64,000 nucleotides of DNA, taken from contig CM030364.1 in the NCBI GenBank assembly GCA_017893485.1, forward strand, positions 42,402,109 through 42,466,108, in the 5' to 3' direction. Origin of the DNA: Hemerocallis citrina. Its lineage: Eukaryota > Streptophyta > Magnoliopsida > Asparagales > Asphodelaceae. Numbering within the stretch: position 1 is the first letter of the stretch; the number at the start of each line of letters is the position of its first letter. Position numbers and translations under genes: made by a program. Shown here in pieces: positions 45,852 to 56,979 of this stretch. A model generated the notes under the pieces. That model was not told the DNA's origin and searched no databases. It saw nothing but the letters and a program-made list of their open reading frames with translations.

Positions 45852-46035
45852 TGTTATGTTATGACCCACTCTTAGGGCCCATTGGGCTTTGTATCTTCAT
45901 ATATGTAAGAAGATTAGAATCAAATGAAACTAATCAACATTTTTGCTACTCTCCTCAATAGCCGGCTGCCTCTCTTCTCCTTCTCTTCTCTTCCTCATCT
46001 TCTCAAACCCTAACAAATCCTCTCAAACCCTAACA
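45852..46035 (+). repeat. 3' LTR of Copia C
   Basis: 184 bp; relative to the 5' copy it has a 19-20-bp terminal duplication and lacks a few bases after GACCCA. Confidence 0.95.
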
Positions 46036-46076
46036 GCTTATTTACTAAATGAGCATGTTGCTCATACCCCTTTTTC

Positions 46077-46078
<2 letters not shown>

Positions 46079-46132
<54 letters not shown>
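46079..46132. repeat. (AT)n microsatellite between MITE 1 and MITE 2
   Basis: 54 bases of uninterrupted AT abut both MITEs. Confidence 0.97.
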
Positions 46133-46137
<5 letters not shown>

Positions 46138-46500
46138 TCCCCTTCCGTTGTGCACTAGGCCACCGTGTGCACTCGTGTGCACTCGACCTTCCCACCTTCG
46201 TATTGATGATCCGAACCATTCACATTGATCTAGACATCTAAATTAGTCTAAATATGTAAAATCAAATCAATTAAAATTAATTTGCCCATCCATTGAAGTA
46301 TTACAAAATTGTATGGCTCAAAATCATTGTTTTTTAGAGTCACATGATGGATGGGCAAATAAATTTCAAATGATTTGATTTTAAATATTTAGACTAATTT
46401 ATATGTGTAGATCAATGTGAACAGTTCAGATCATCAATACGAAGGCAGAAAGGCCGAGTGCACACGAGTGCACACGGCGGCCTAGTGTACAACGGAAGGG

Positions 46501-46507
<7 letters not shown>
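46133..46507. mobile_element. MITE 2 (375 bp foldback element)
   Basis: GAGAGTCCCCTTCCGTTG at the left is inverted as CAACGGAAGGGGACTCTC at the right. The arms pair over about 150 bases, including GTGCACTCGTGTGCACTC and ATTAGTCTAAATATTTAAAA-type segments. The centre contains ACAAAATTGTATGGCT and GATGGATGGGCAAAT. The same termini and centre occur in MITE 3. No coding capacity. Confidence 0.9.

Positions 46508-46591
<84 letters not shown>
46508..46591. repeat. Compound (CT)n(AT)n microsatellite
   Basis: About 44 bases of CT then 40 of AT, directly right of MITE 2. Confidence 0.97.
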
Positions 46592-46594
<3 letters not shown>

Positions 46595-47994
46595 CACTAT
46601 TTGAGTGTTCAACTATCTTTAGACAACAACTCAATGATCTTGTAAAAATTATATAAATTAAGATACTTAACAGAAAATAGATTTCTTAATTTCATATGAA
46701 ACCTAAAGGAGTCTGCTACAAAATTGTAGTTAAGATCATCTAAATATAACCACAATTAATCAAAATTCGTTTGCAAATCAGTAGGTTCAGAATCCAAAAA
46801 CTGCAGCTCTTGCTACTTATAAAAATCACCTAAAATCATATACTTCATGGAAATTTGGTTTCTTATACTCTAAAGAAAGTTTAATGAGTCTACTTCAAAT
46901 TCTTAGTTTTGATTTTCCTTAAAAAATTGCATATTATATGCTGAAATGAAAAAAAAATCGGAAGGTATGCAAATTTTCATAAACTAGCCAAATTGTCAAC
47001 CAATCATAAGTTCAGATTTTATTAAAATACCAAATGACATAAAAAAATAATCAAATTTTTAGGAGATATTCTTGACATATACGGGATACTCATATAAAAA
47101 ATTTAGCTTTAGATTCCATCTAGATTAAAAAAAATGTTTTTTTTAAGTGAGACTAAAACTCATGACAGCAACCATAAAATGTTTCTAAGTTAGTCGTATC
47201 ATACTTTGACACATTTAACTAAAAAAACATAATCTAAAAAAAATCAACACATAATCTAAGCATGAATAATCAATTTATATAGATTATCTAGCATGCTATT
47301 CTAACAAGTAAAAAGTTAAGGAACTCCCACCCAAATGATGAACTCTTTTGTAAACAAGGATCTCCAAAAGCCTTTGTTCTCCTCAACTCCAAAGTCTCCT
47401 AGCAATCTCCTTCCAAACAAGAGCTTCAAGCAAAGAGTATTTTTTTTGCAAAAAATGGAAATGAAAGCCTTCCCTAAGTTGGCCGGTGGGGATTCTTAAA
47501 GGAGAAGAGTGATGGGGAGTTTTTAAAACCACCCACAAACTCCTGATAACTACCCACCAACTCCTTAAATTCATTCAAATATTTCCTTCCCTCCCATTTA
47601 ATTTGGCCGGCCACTTTTAGGGGGAGAAACATGTGTTCAAGAAGTGTTTGTGTGTGCACATAAGTTACACACTAAATATTAGAAATTTTACTTAATATAA
47701 TCACATATATTACCCAATTTAATATGAATTTAAATTAAGCTAGTTTCATTAAAATGAACTATTCATTTATACATTGTAAATAGAAGAAAAATATACATAA
47801 CTCTAAAAGATTTTACAATTAACATGTGCACTAAAAATACGTGCATTTCCCTATAAAACAAAATATTTAAAATACGTAGAAAAATAAGTAGAAAATTTAT
47901 ATAATATTACGTATATTACATATAATGGTAAAAAATATATGTGTGTAACACATGTGGTGCAAAATAGTAATATTCAATTTTGTGTGTTGTTACA

Positions 47995-50750
47995 TTCAGA
48001 TTTGAGAAAACTTGGCTGCAAATTCGGCGCTTTCATTACATGGTAATGGAAAGTTGGGCCCTTCCTAATGGGGTATTGAGGCAGCGGTGATTTGGTGCCA
48101 AAAGATTCGTCGACTTCGGGTGAAGTTGAGGAAATGGAACCGAACTCGGTTTGCGACCATATGGAGAGCTAAGGAGTCCATCTTTGAAGATATTGATGGC
48201 TTGGAAAGGCTAGAAGAATCTAGAGACCTCACCCAGAAAAAACGTAATCATCTCTTGACGCTTAAAGAGAACATTGCACAGTTGTACAAACTGAAAGAAA
48301 TCAAGTGGCAGCAGAGGTCCAGGATTCCGTTGTTCAAAGCGGGAGATGCGAACACAACCTTTTTTCATCGGTTGCTAGTGTGCGTCGGAGATCAAACATC
48401 ATTTTATCTGTCCAAACGGACTCAGGGGTGATTTAAGAAGATAAGGAGATTGATCTTGCCTTCCAAATGCACTTCAAAAACTTCTTTGGCCATAATTCTA
48501 ATTTTAGGGTCCCGCTTAGAGATGAGTTCTGGCAGCATAGGGCAGAGGATCTTGGTCAATCCCTTCACTCCCTTGAATCCCCATTCACTGAGGAAGAGGT
48601 TAAAGGAGTGGTTCCACAGATGGGTAATGATAAAGCTCTAGAACCTGACTAATTCCCAATGGACTTTAACCAGACCTTCTTGGAGGAGATCAAAGATGAT
48701 CTTATGGTGGTCATTTATGAATTCTATGATCACAGACTCAAACTGGGGAGATTGAATTATGCGGATGTGGTCCTTATTCCTAAGAAGGAGGAGTCTCTAA
48801 GAGTAGGAAACTTTTTCCCCATTAACGTCCTCAACTGCTCGGTCAAGATAATGACCAAGATCATTGCTAATAGATTAAGCACGCTGATGGACAGACTTAT
48901 TAGTACGAATAAACTGGTTTTATTAATGGAAGATGTATTCTAGATTTCGTTGCTACTGTTGAAAAGACTATTCACCAATATCATATCTCGAACAACATGA
49001 GCTTCTTGTTAGAACTAGACTTTGAGAAAGCCTATGATTCAGTTGAGTGGGATTCTCTTCTGGAAGTTTTGAGAGGAAGGGGATTTAGGAATAGATGGAC
49101 CAAATGGATTAGACATTGTCTCACTACCAGCAGACCGGGTATTATGGTCAATGGTATGGCAGGTAAACCATTCTCTTGCATAAGAGGTCTTAGACAAGGG
49201 GGCCGCCTCTTTCGCTCCTGCTCTTTACGATTGTTGCAGATGTTCTTAAAGGGATGATGGATAACTGTAGGCAAGCGGGTCTGATCTCACCAGTGGCTAG
49301 GGGAAGTAGCCCTGGATGCTCCATCCTACATTATGTTGACGATACCCTTCTATATAGGAACGGGGATTTGGGGGAGACTATCCCATTCAAAGGAATCTTG
49401 TATTGCTTCGAAGCTTGGTCGGGTCTTAGAGTGATCTTCCATAAGAGTGACCTCATTCCTACTGCCTTAGCTGATGAGGAAGCACAAGAGCATGCAACCA
49501 GTTTGAACTGTAAGATTGATAGTTTCCCTATTAAGTACCTGAGTCTCCTGCTCCAGCCAGACAAACTTAAGAAAGTGGACTGGCTACCGATTATTGACCG
49601 AGTTGAAGCCAGGCTAGCTGGTTAGGAAAGGCAAGACCCTGTCAATAGGAGGAAGAGTGAACTTGATCAATTCAGTTCTGTCCAACCTTCCAACTTATTA
49701 CTTGTCCTTTTTTGAATTTTCGAAATGGGTCATTCAAAGGATTGACCGAGTACGGAAGAGATTCCTCTGGAAAGGGATAGAAACAAACAAAGGGGGATAC
49801 TATTTTATCAAATGGGAGAAGGCATGCATGAAGAAGATCCAGGGTGGACTTGACATCATTGACCTAAGAGACATGAATTTAGCTCTTTTAGGCAAATGGT
49901 GGTGGAAAGTGTTTCACCCAAATGGTAAAGGTTGGCAGGAGTTTATTCACTCTTACCTTGTGGGAAAGGGGACACATAGATTTGGGTTTTGTATGGGCCC
50001 TAAAGTGTCTTGGTTCTGGAGAGGTGTCGTCAAAGCCTAAAACCTGTTTCATAGCTGTGTAACTTCCTTTATTGGCAATGGCCTGATGACCTGATTCTGG
50101 TGGGACAAAAGGTGCGGTGATCACTCTCTTAAAAAACTTTTCCCACATATCTTTGAATTAGCTTCCCAATCTAACACTACAGTTTCCAAAACTTGGAAAC
50201 TGGGCACTTGGAGACCCTCCTTCAGATCGTGACTAGATCCGAAATCTCAATTGAGAGAAGGTGCTCTACAATCCTACATTGATCGGTAGGGGGTTAGATG
50301 TTCCTAATGACCTGATCGGAAAGCATGGGGGTTAAAGAAGAATGACAACTTCTCGGTTAGGACACTCTATAACCGTATGTACTATAGAGGGTGCAGTCCG
50401 AAATGGTTTACAATCCTTTGGAAAGTCAAAGCTCCGCTGAAGGTTAGAGTATTTCTCTGATTAGTCCTCAACGATGCGATTCTGAGAAGTAAAAACCAGA
50501 CTAAGAGGCAACCTCACATCGCTACTAACTGCGGCTTTTGTAACTCACTCACAGAATCAAAAATCCATTTTTTCCTTGATTTCCCCAGGAGTAAAGCCAT
50601 CCTTTGCGAGGTCCTGACGGCCCTCGGCACATCGGTTTATCCACAGAGCTATGAAGATCTATGGATATACCCCACATTCGCTAGCGAGAGACATGAGATG
50701 AGGGAAGAGTGGTATATCGTTATCACCGCAATGACCTGGGTTTTATAGCT
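47995..50750 (+). pseudogene. LINE ORF2: reverse transcriptase and zinc-ribbon end
   Basis: It resumes the frame broken at 39550 with RFEKTWLQ. Next come SRIPLFKAGDANTTFFHRLL (near 48320-48380), the RT fingers with YADVVLIPKKEESLRVGNFF and NVLNCSVKIMTKIIANRL, LELDFEKAYDSVEWDSLLEV, MVNGMAGKPFSCIRGLRQG and the catalytic HYVDDTLLY (near 49335). The thumb reads FPIKYLSLLLQPDK and RVRKRFLWKG. The end resembles zf-RVT (PF13966): WKVKAPLKVRVFLWLVLND-like, CGFCNSLTESKIHFFLDF (50530-50580). Several frame changes and stops make it dead. L1-type, plus strand. Confidence 0.88.
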
Positions 50751-51183
50751 TGACAAAACTATTTTTTTTACTTTCGTGGGACTTGTAATAGTATTTCTGG
50801 CAATCTTACTCATATCATGCAACTTATTATTTTGGGCTACAGCGGCAGCGACAGGGCTAGAGGTAGAATCACCAGAGCATTTGAGGTGGAGAATTATGAC
50901 GATGAGGAGATGGTGATCGTACCACTTTGGACTGATACGACCTGTCATGATTTGGTGGCCCACCATCCAGGGCATTGTTGTATGGATCTCTCTTATCTTG
51001 TTGTTTTTTGGTTTTGATGCTCTTGTATGTTTGAAGTTTGTTTGTTTTGTCCCACCCTCCTATGGTCCATAGAGATATTATATTTTATTTCCTGTATTGT
51101 TGTTTTTGTAATTGAGCTCCTCTGGGTTTATTTTATTATCGTTTTATTAATAAAACAATGTGGTTATACTTTACCTTTTCTTA

Positions 51184-51195
51184 AATAAAAAAAAA
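51184..51195 (+). other. LINE poly(A) tail
   Basis: An A-rich run (AAATAAAAAAAAA) after AATAAAAC at 51150 ends the LINE. The 5' target-site duplication cannot be seen because the 5' end is lost. Confidence 0.6.
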
Positions 51196-53406
51196 TATAT
51201 AGTGTGTGAAGATCACCAACAAAACATGCATTGAATGGAATCCAAGTGCGAGGCTGTCATTTTGTTGGGGGTGAAATGGTCACATGGATGTAGGGTGAGA
51301 AGTCACAAATCACAAGCCACGAGAAAACATCTTCATATCTAATAGTCTAACATACGTCACAATTAGGTACCAACATGAAGACGTTATTAATGTATTTTTA
51401 GTAGGGGGTAGAGTCTAAGGCATATTGAATAGGCTTTTGGAGGCAAAGATGGATTAATGCACATGGTTGATTTGGTATAATTTGTATCATCAGCATTATT
51501 GCCCTTCTTTCCTACCACATGCCCATGTAAGCCCATGGTTGGACAAACTGAAGAACATGTTTTCAGGATTTTGCTGACATGATTGATATAAATTAAACCA
51601 GTTTCCAATTGCATTGGTCTAATTTTTTCTTCCAATTATATTGTATGGTACCTATTTTCCTAGCACAATAATATGTTATACATGGTCTCTCTCTCTCTCT
51701 CTCTCCCCCCACACGCGCACACATGCACTCACAAACAAATAGTTTAAACTGTTTATCTGTTTGTTTATTTCTTTCTGCATCTGGATGGGAAATATGACCA
51801 ACGCCTAGCAAGTCGAAACAAAAGGCAAATGTATTTTTTTTCTTTTTCTATTATAACACATCAGATACCTGGGGTTATTATATTAGGTAAAATTTAGGTT
51901 GAGTATTCGGCACCTTGCTTACTTTGGATATTGTTGATCATCTTTCTTATTTCCCTCATTTGGATTGACATGGAGACCAGTTATATTCCAAATATTACTA
52001 CAGTGTACATTATTGGTTCGAATTAAGAACAAAGAAAAATTAAGTTTGCGAGTAACCGACTTAAGGTTCAGTTTTTACTACTAGTATGACATATGAAAAT
52101 GGGAAAATCATAGACAATTTGAGATTGAAACTGCAGAGACTTGGGGAGAGTTGGTTAGACATGATTTGTGATAAATGGGAGTATAAATGTAAGTCATTTC
52201 TGCTAACATTCATAATGTATTAATGTGACAAGTTTTATTATTTATATTTAGGGGAAGAGGTTAACTAATCCAGGACTATTTTATACAGAAGAGCAGGTTT
52301 GTCAAGTCTTCTTTTTTTTTCTTTTTTTTTTTCAGAAGATTAACTCTCTTGTTAAGTAAACTTTTCTTCTCTGCAAGCCATACATACAAAGCTGCTTCTG
52401 CTATAAATAAGTGAGAAGTAGCAGCTCAGTATGGTAGGAAGAGTCTCCTAATTAACTACACTGATAAATGGTTTTTTGATTGTTGTCTTTATAAAATCTG
52501 ATACAAATTAACATCTAAACTCAGCTAATTCAAGGTTAAAAATATTCTTTCGTGGAAGAGAGTTAAAAATTTGGATGTGATAAGATTCGATATCAGGATT
52601 TTACAGCATATCACAGGAAAATGAAGCTTCAAAGGTAAATATCAACACAATGTTTCAGAAGAGTGTGTTAGTTCAATCCAAAGATTGACTTCGATCAGCA
52701 TCTCATCTTCTTGTTTATATTTTTGATGAGGATGATAGCATGATATTGTGATACAATTCTTATATAAAGATACCGGAATTTGAACGCTTACCTAAAAAGA
52801 TTTTGATCCATTCGTACGTACATGCTGTACCTGTATGGATGAGTATACATATAATTAAGTTCCTGCACATCTGTAACTGAAAGGGGCATATTAGAGAATT
52901 TCATATAAGCTGAAGGAATGAGATAGTGAGCATAAGATGGTTTGAACCTTTCAGCGTTTGGTGTTTAACTGAGAAAGGTTTGTTGGTGAGTGAGTGATTG
53001 AAGCTGCAAGATGATCTGATAAATCAAGTATATATCCTCCATATCTGATAGATACTGCACTTAGATATATAAATAAATAAACATACATCACTTGAATAAA
53101 TAAAAATACAGCATATAAATCAAGTTTAAGAACAGATCATGCTGGCAGCTTCAACCTCTCACACCAACAAATCTGATGGAAATCAAAAGGGAAGGGAAGG
53201 GAAGGATTTATAGTCTTTTAGAGAGAGAGAGAGAGTGGGTGAAAATAATTACGGAGCCATGCATATGGTGAATTAATTTTTTTTATAAGACACTTCTCGA
53301 AAATATTTGCAGAAAGAGGACAGTTGGCCAAGTATTTGCACTCGTGGACTCAACAACTAAACTTGCCATTCCCAACGACGAGTTTAGTTGTTTCATCATT
53401 GCCATT
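51196..53406. other. AT-rich intergenic stretch, nothing recognised
   Basis: Only short open frames without domain character, (CT)n at about 51690-51705 and (GA)n at about 53221-53234. No element boundary is seen. Confidence 0.5.
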
Positions 53407-53740
53407 CACTACAAACAAGAACCTATTCCCCGGTGTTTATTTTTCATTTGCCCGGCGTTTAAAAATGCCGGGGATATACCCCACGGCGTTTCTAAAAACG
53501 CCGCCGCAAACGCCGTCCATTCCCCCGCCGGGGTTGATTTATGGAAACCCCGGCGCTTCCAAACGCTGGGCAATGTTCAGGAAACCACGGCCTTTTTTTG
53601 TTTTTAACCCGGCGCTTTACACGCCGGGGTTATGATTTCAAAACCAAAAAAAATTGGGCATTTTATAATCCCCGACGTTTCTAAAACACCGAGGTACCTT
53701 CAATCCCCGGCGTTTGGAAACGCCGGGGAAGGTTTTTGAT
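53407..53740. repeat. CACTA TIR and CCCCGGCGTTT subterminal palindromes
   Basis: CCCCGGCGTTT and its complement AAACGCCGGGG (or close variants) occur about ten times between 53427 and 53735, often as hairpins such as CCCCGGCGTTTGGAAACGCC. Dense subterminal repeats of this kind bind the transposase of CACTA elements. Confidence 0.8.
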
Positions 53741-54031
53741 TTTTTTTTTCTTCCCTATTTCAAAATATTTAAATACACAAAAAAACCTATACACAATTCA
53801 TAATAATGATCAATACGATATATTTCATAATTAAGCAGTTCACCGAAGTCATTATATAACAAAATTCAAATTAACATAGTTTGGCAACATACATACGAAA
53901 TTTGTTTCATTGATCTTTAATCTCATACATATATAAAGTCTGATTTCCATTGTTCTTAGGATACAAATTTGCACGATTAAACAAGACATAAAACACCACA
54001 AAAGAAAGAACAGAAACAGAAACATTAATAG

Positions 54032-54267
54032 TCAAATCCTGCACGACCTCCAACTGATACAATTCGAGAACATAATATTCGAAAAGTGCTTGGAAGAGAG
54101 GTCTACGTCCTTGCAGACGGAGTAACCATTGATGTAGATATTGAAGTATAGTGCATTGAGAACTCTGCTAATAATATCGCAGTAATGGAGGCGAAGGATA
54201 TAGCCGTGAGCGGAATTGGGGACAGGAATGGCCCAAGTGAGATTGTGTTTAGCAGAGATGTAATTCC
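54032..54267 (-). pseudogene. Captured malectin-like receptor-kinase exon fragment
   Basis: After an acceptor (TTTTCTACAG at 54268) the minus strand reads NYISAKHNLTWAIPVPNS, YILRLHYCDIISRVL, LYFNIYINGYSVCKDVDLSS and a diverged end, stopping at TGA 54032-54034. RLHxCDI...LYFNIYING...DLS is the signature of the malectin-like extracellular domain of CrRLK1L (FERONIA-type) receptor kinases. The normal domain continues with a hydrophobic segment that is absent. No kinase or transmembrane part is present. It lies between the CACTA subterminal repeats and the transposase gene, so I infer capture by the transposon. Confidence 0.7.
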
Positions 54268-56423
54268 CTGTAGAAAAAAAAGAAAAGAAAAAACAAGAGC
54301 AAAAATAAGCTGATAATTAGTGTACATAGACATTCAAAGTTATCAATCTATATATGCATTTTGGTTAGATACTGACAACAAAGTTTCAATTGAATTTAGT
54401 CCAAATTGGATGAAGAATTACTGTGAAATTCTTCTAGAACAATGCTAATCTTAGTTCTATTCTTCAATGCAGATTGGGAAGTAATACATATTTTATTACC
54501 TTATATATATTCTGTTATTTTAACACTTACACACAACAGTCACACAATTAAATTTATAGGAACAGTCAACATTTCACACAATAGTTCACACATATTCGGT
54601 ATTGGATTAAATCTAATATGACTAAGCAATCCCTGTAAACAATTAAGTATATACATGAGACACAATCTATTATATTAGTTTGATCCATTTCAGATATCCT
54701 ACTATGAGTATATCATAGTTTCATATATGAAACTATTTTAGTGGTCTTAGTTGCCGAGCAATCGCACCAAAAACACGCACACAGCAGTTCACTCAGATTG
54801 CAAGAATCATTAAACAAATCATTGAAATAATGCCAAGCCTACTAATGTTACAAATGTGCAAGCAGAATGGGAACACAACAGATATATGCGTCCAAATGTA
54901 CTAGTTACCTTCTGATAGAAAGTGGATATTACTCAGATAATTACTACGTATATCCAATAAATTGTAATTGAATGCATATTGAGCAGTAACATTAGTTGGT
55001 AACAATATATAATACAAATGATCGATAACAAAAATGACATAAATTTAATGTGCGTTTATCACAAAATAATCAAGTCAGAGATATTAATTTATAAAATTAC
55101 ACCAACAATATACTATTGGAACAAACTATAATGTTGAGCAAATTTTCTCCAATGCATTGTCAGTATGTCTCTTCTATTCAAATATGTATTCAATCGTTTG
55201 GATTTGTTGTATAGTTCAACAACTGCCTATAACCATATCCATATATTGAAACAGATGGATACCAAAATACACAGATTTCCGAAGCCAGCATATACTTAAA
55301 CTACATGACATTTATACAATACGCACACTATTATAAAGGCACAAGTTCGAAAATTTTCATCACATTTTTTATGTCACATGATTAGAAATGCTACACTCAC
55401 ACCCTTATACACTTTCATCACAATAAAAATCAGTATTGCCACTCCATCATCACAATAAAAATCTAACACGCCTCGTCAACCAAATCAGATACTAATTAAT
55501 CTCAAAAACTTGAGCTAATCTAGAAGCAAAGACTTCTAACTGATACAATTCAAGAACATAATCATCCCAATGCAAACTCGAAGCACTAAGAACAATGGAA
55601 AATGAATAAGCAACACTTCAAACTCATACATACTAAATGTTGCAATGAATTAAGTTTTCCAACACTTCAAACTCTGCAACATTTTTAATTACATTCCTTA
55701 GTTTGCAATGAATTAAGTTTTCCAACAAATTTCATCTGCATCTACTTATGTTTTATTTTAAAGAAGGGTGAAGAAGCTAGACAAATTTCATCTGCATCTG
55801 ACTTGAGATTAGCAAAGAATCAAGATAGTGTAAGGGATTCCTACTCCATTTGTGTTCAATCAACAAAAATATTGTGGCTTAATATAGAGAAAAGAAATTC
55901 AGCTGTCTATCTATTGTTCACAAAAATAATCTATTAAGCAACATCCTCAAAACTGATCAAGATAACTACTACACAATCGGTAAATCCTACTACATAATCC
56001 CTCAAAGGCACTATAAAAAGACTTACTTTAATCAATGAAAACTATATATGAACTTAACTATTTTATTGATCATCTTAGTAAATAAATAGCTTTCATAGTC
56101 ATCCATGAAAAGAAAAAAGTGAAGCAGATAAGTTGATCTAGGAAGGGTTTAATTCATTCTATAAAGTATACCTTCTCCAACCGAAAACAATGAACCAGAC
56201 CCCATCTTCTGAAATCAACAAAAACTAACAACTTCTTGGAAATTAAGAGAATATACTAAGTTAAATAAGTGAAGCTAATAAGATTTTAATACTTACAAGA
56301 TGAGACAATCCAACCGACTAAGTACGTCCAGGTAATTCGTTGTTGGGGGGATCACGTTCACCGACTCCCTCTTCATTCATCTGACTGGCTCCTGTAGGGT
56401 CTCTATCGCCTTGTTGTACAAGG

Positions 56424-56425
<2 letters not shown>
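54268..56425. other. AT-rich interior of the CACTA element
   Basis: No domain recognised. On the minus strand a short exon-like end (MNEEGVGERDPPNNELPG then a stop) lies at about 56310-56380 and may be the last exon of the En/Spm-type gene. Confidence 0.4.

Positions 56426-56490
<65 letters not shown>
56426..56490. repeat. (TA)n(GA)n compound microsatellite
   Basis: About 34 bases of TA then about 31 of GA directly left of MITE 3. Confidence 0.97.
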
Positions 56491-56500
<10 letters not shown>

Positions 56501-56853
56501 TTCGGTTGCACACTACTTTGGTGAGCACTCCGTGAGCACTCACGAACTAGAGACCCTATGAAAAATCCGAGCCGCTCATATTGTTCTATATGCCTTAAAT
56601 AGCCTAACAATAAAAAATCAAGTAATTTGAAGTTCATTTACCCATGATTTACATCATCACAAAATTGTATGGCTGAAAATTCTAACAGCATGATGGATGG
56701 GCAAATGAATTTCAAATTACTTGATTTTTTATTGTTAGGCTATCTAAGGCATATAGAATAATATGAGCGGTTCGGATTTTTCATAGGGTCTCTAGTTCGG
56801 GAGTGCTCACGGAGTGCTTACCAAAATTAGTGTGCAACCGAAGGGGTCTCTCT
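56491..56853. mobile_element. MITE 3 (363 bp foldback), same family as MITE 2
   Basis: The right end, inverted, reads GAGAGACCCCTTCGGTTGCA; the left reads GAGAGAAATCTTCGGTTGCA. The arms pair for about 150 bases, through GTGAGCACTCCGTGAGCACTC, CTAGAGACCCTATGAAAAAT and ATCAAGTAATTTGAA. The centre shares ACAAAATTGTATGGCT and GATGGATGGGCAAAT with MITE 2. (TA)n flanks on the right. Confidence 0.9.
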
Positions 56854-56979
56854 ATATATATATATTAGGTTTCTAAGTCGAAAAACCAAAAAAATATTCA
56901 TCAACAAACATACACAACCAGTAGGAAGACAAACAAATTATCCAAAATATTTAAGCGACAACTCTATATAAATTCTAAC

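Larger units (their letters stand above)
41412..46035 (+). mobile_element. Copia C: complete, degenerate Ty1/copia element
   Basis: The LTRs are 169 bp (41412-41580) and 184 bp (45852-46035), both TGTTATGTTATGACCC...CCCTAACA. The 3' copy has a 19-20-bp tandem duplication at its end. The target-site duplication is GCTTA (41407-41411, 46036-46040). A doubled PBS follows the 5' LTR and AAGGTGGAGA (PPT) precedes the 3' LTR. Gag, protease, integrase, RT and RNase H are in Copia order. It resembles the Tork lineage (MSERGM in the integrase zinc domain). Confidence 0.95.
41278..46078. mobile_element. MITE 1 (172 bp), split by Copia C and embedded in (TA)n
   Basis: The left arm (41278-41411) starts GGGTAAAATGGATATGAGCA; the right arm (46041-46078), reverse-complemented, starts GGGAAAAAGGGGTATGAGCA. 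Both continue with a near-identical GCTCATTTAGTAAAT segment and then a long inverted repeat around TGATGTGGCATACATGTGAT. The two parts join at the GCTTA duplication of Copia C. (AT)n flanks both ends, consistent with TA target sites. Confidence 0.85.
39551..47994 (+). mobile_element. Solo Gypsy-type LTR split by later insertions
   Basis: It begins TGTAACACCCTGAATTCC and ends GTTGTTACA, flanked by TTCAG on both sides (39546-39550, 47995-47999). No gag or pol of its own exists, so it is a solo LTR left by LTR-LTR recombination. 39974-40080 matches the LTR at 1-110. 40140-40390 holds repeats of GGAGTACACCGYCYGACT. MITE 1, Copia C, microsatellites and MITE 2 inserted into it. The stretch 46592-47994 is its AT-rich 3' half, with no coding potential. 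Without the insertions it would be about 3.2 kb. Confidence 0.85.

Noticed and set aside
46412..46612. Frame with alternating Arg-Glu run
   Set aside because: Translation of the (CT)n/(AT)n microsatellite; no protein evidence.
53420..53740. CRISPR-like array of palindromic repeats
   Set aside because: The units are short, irregularly spaced and in both orientations, and they follow a CACTA terminus in a plant genome.
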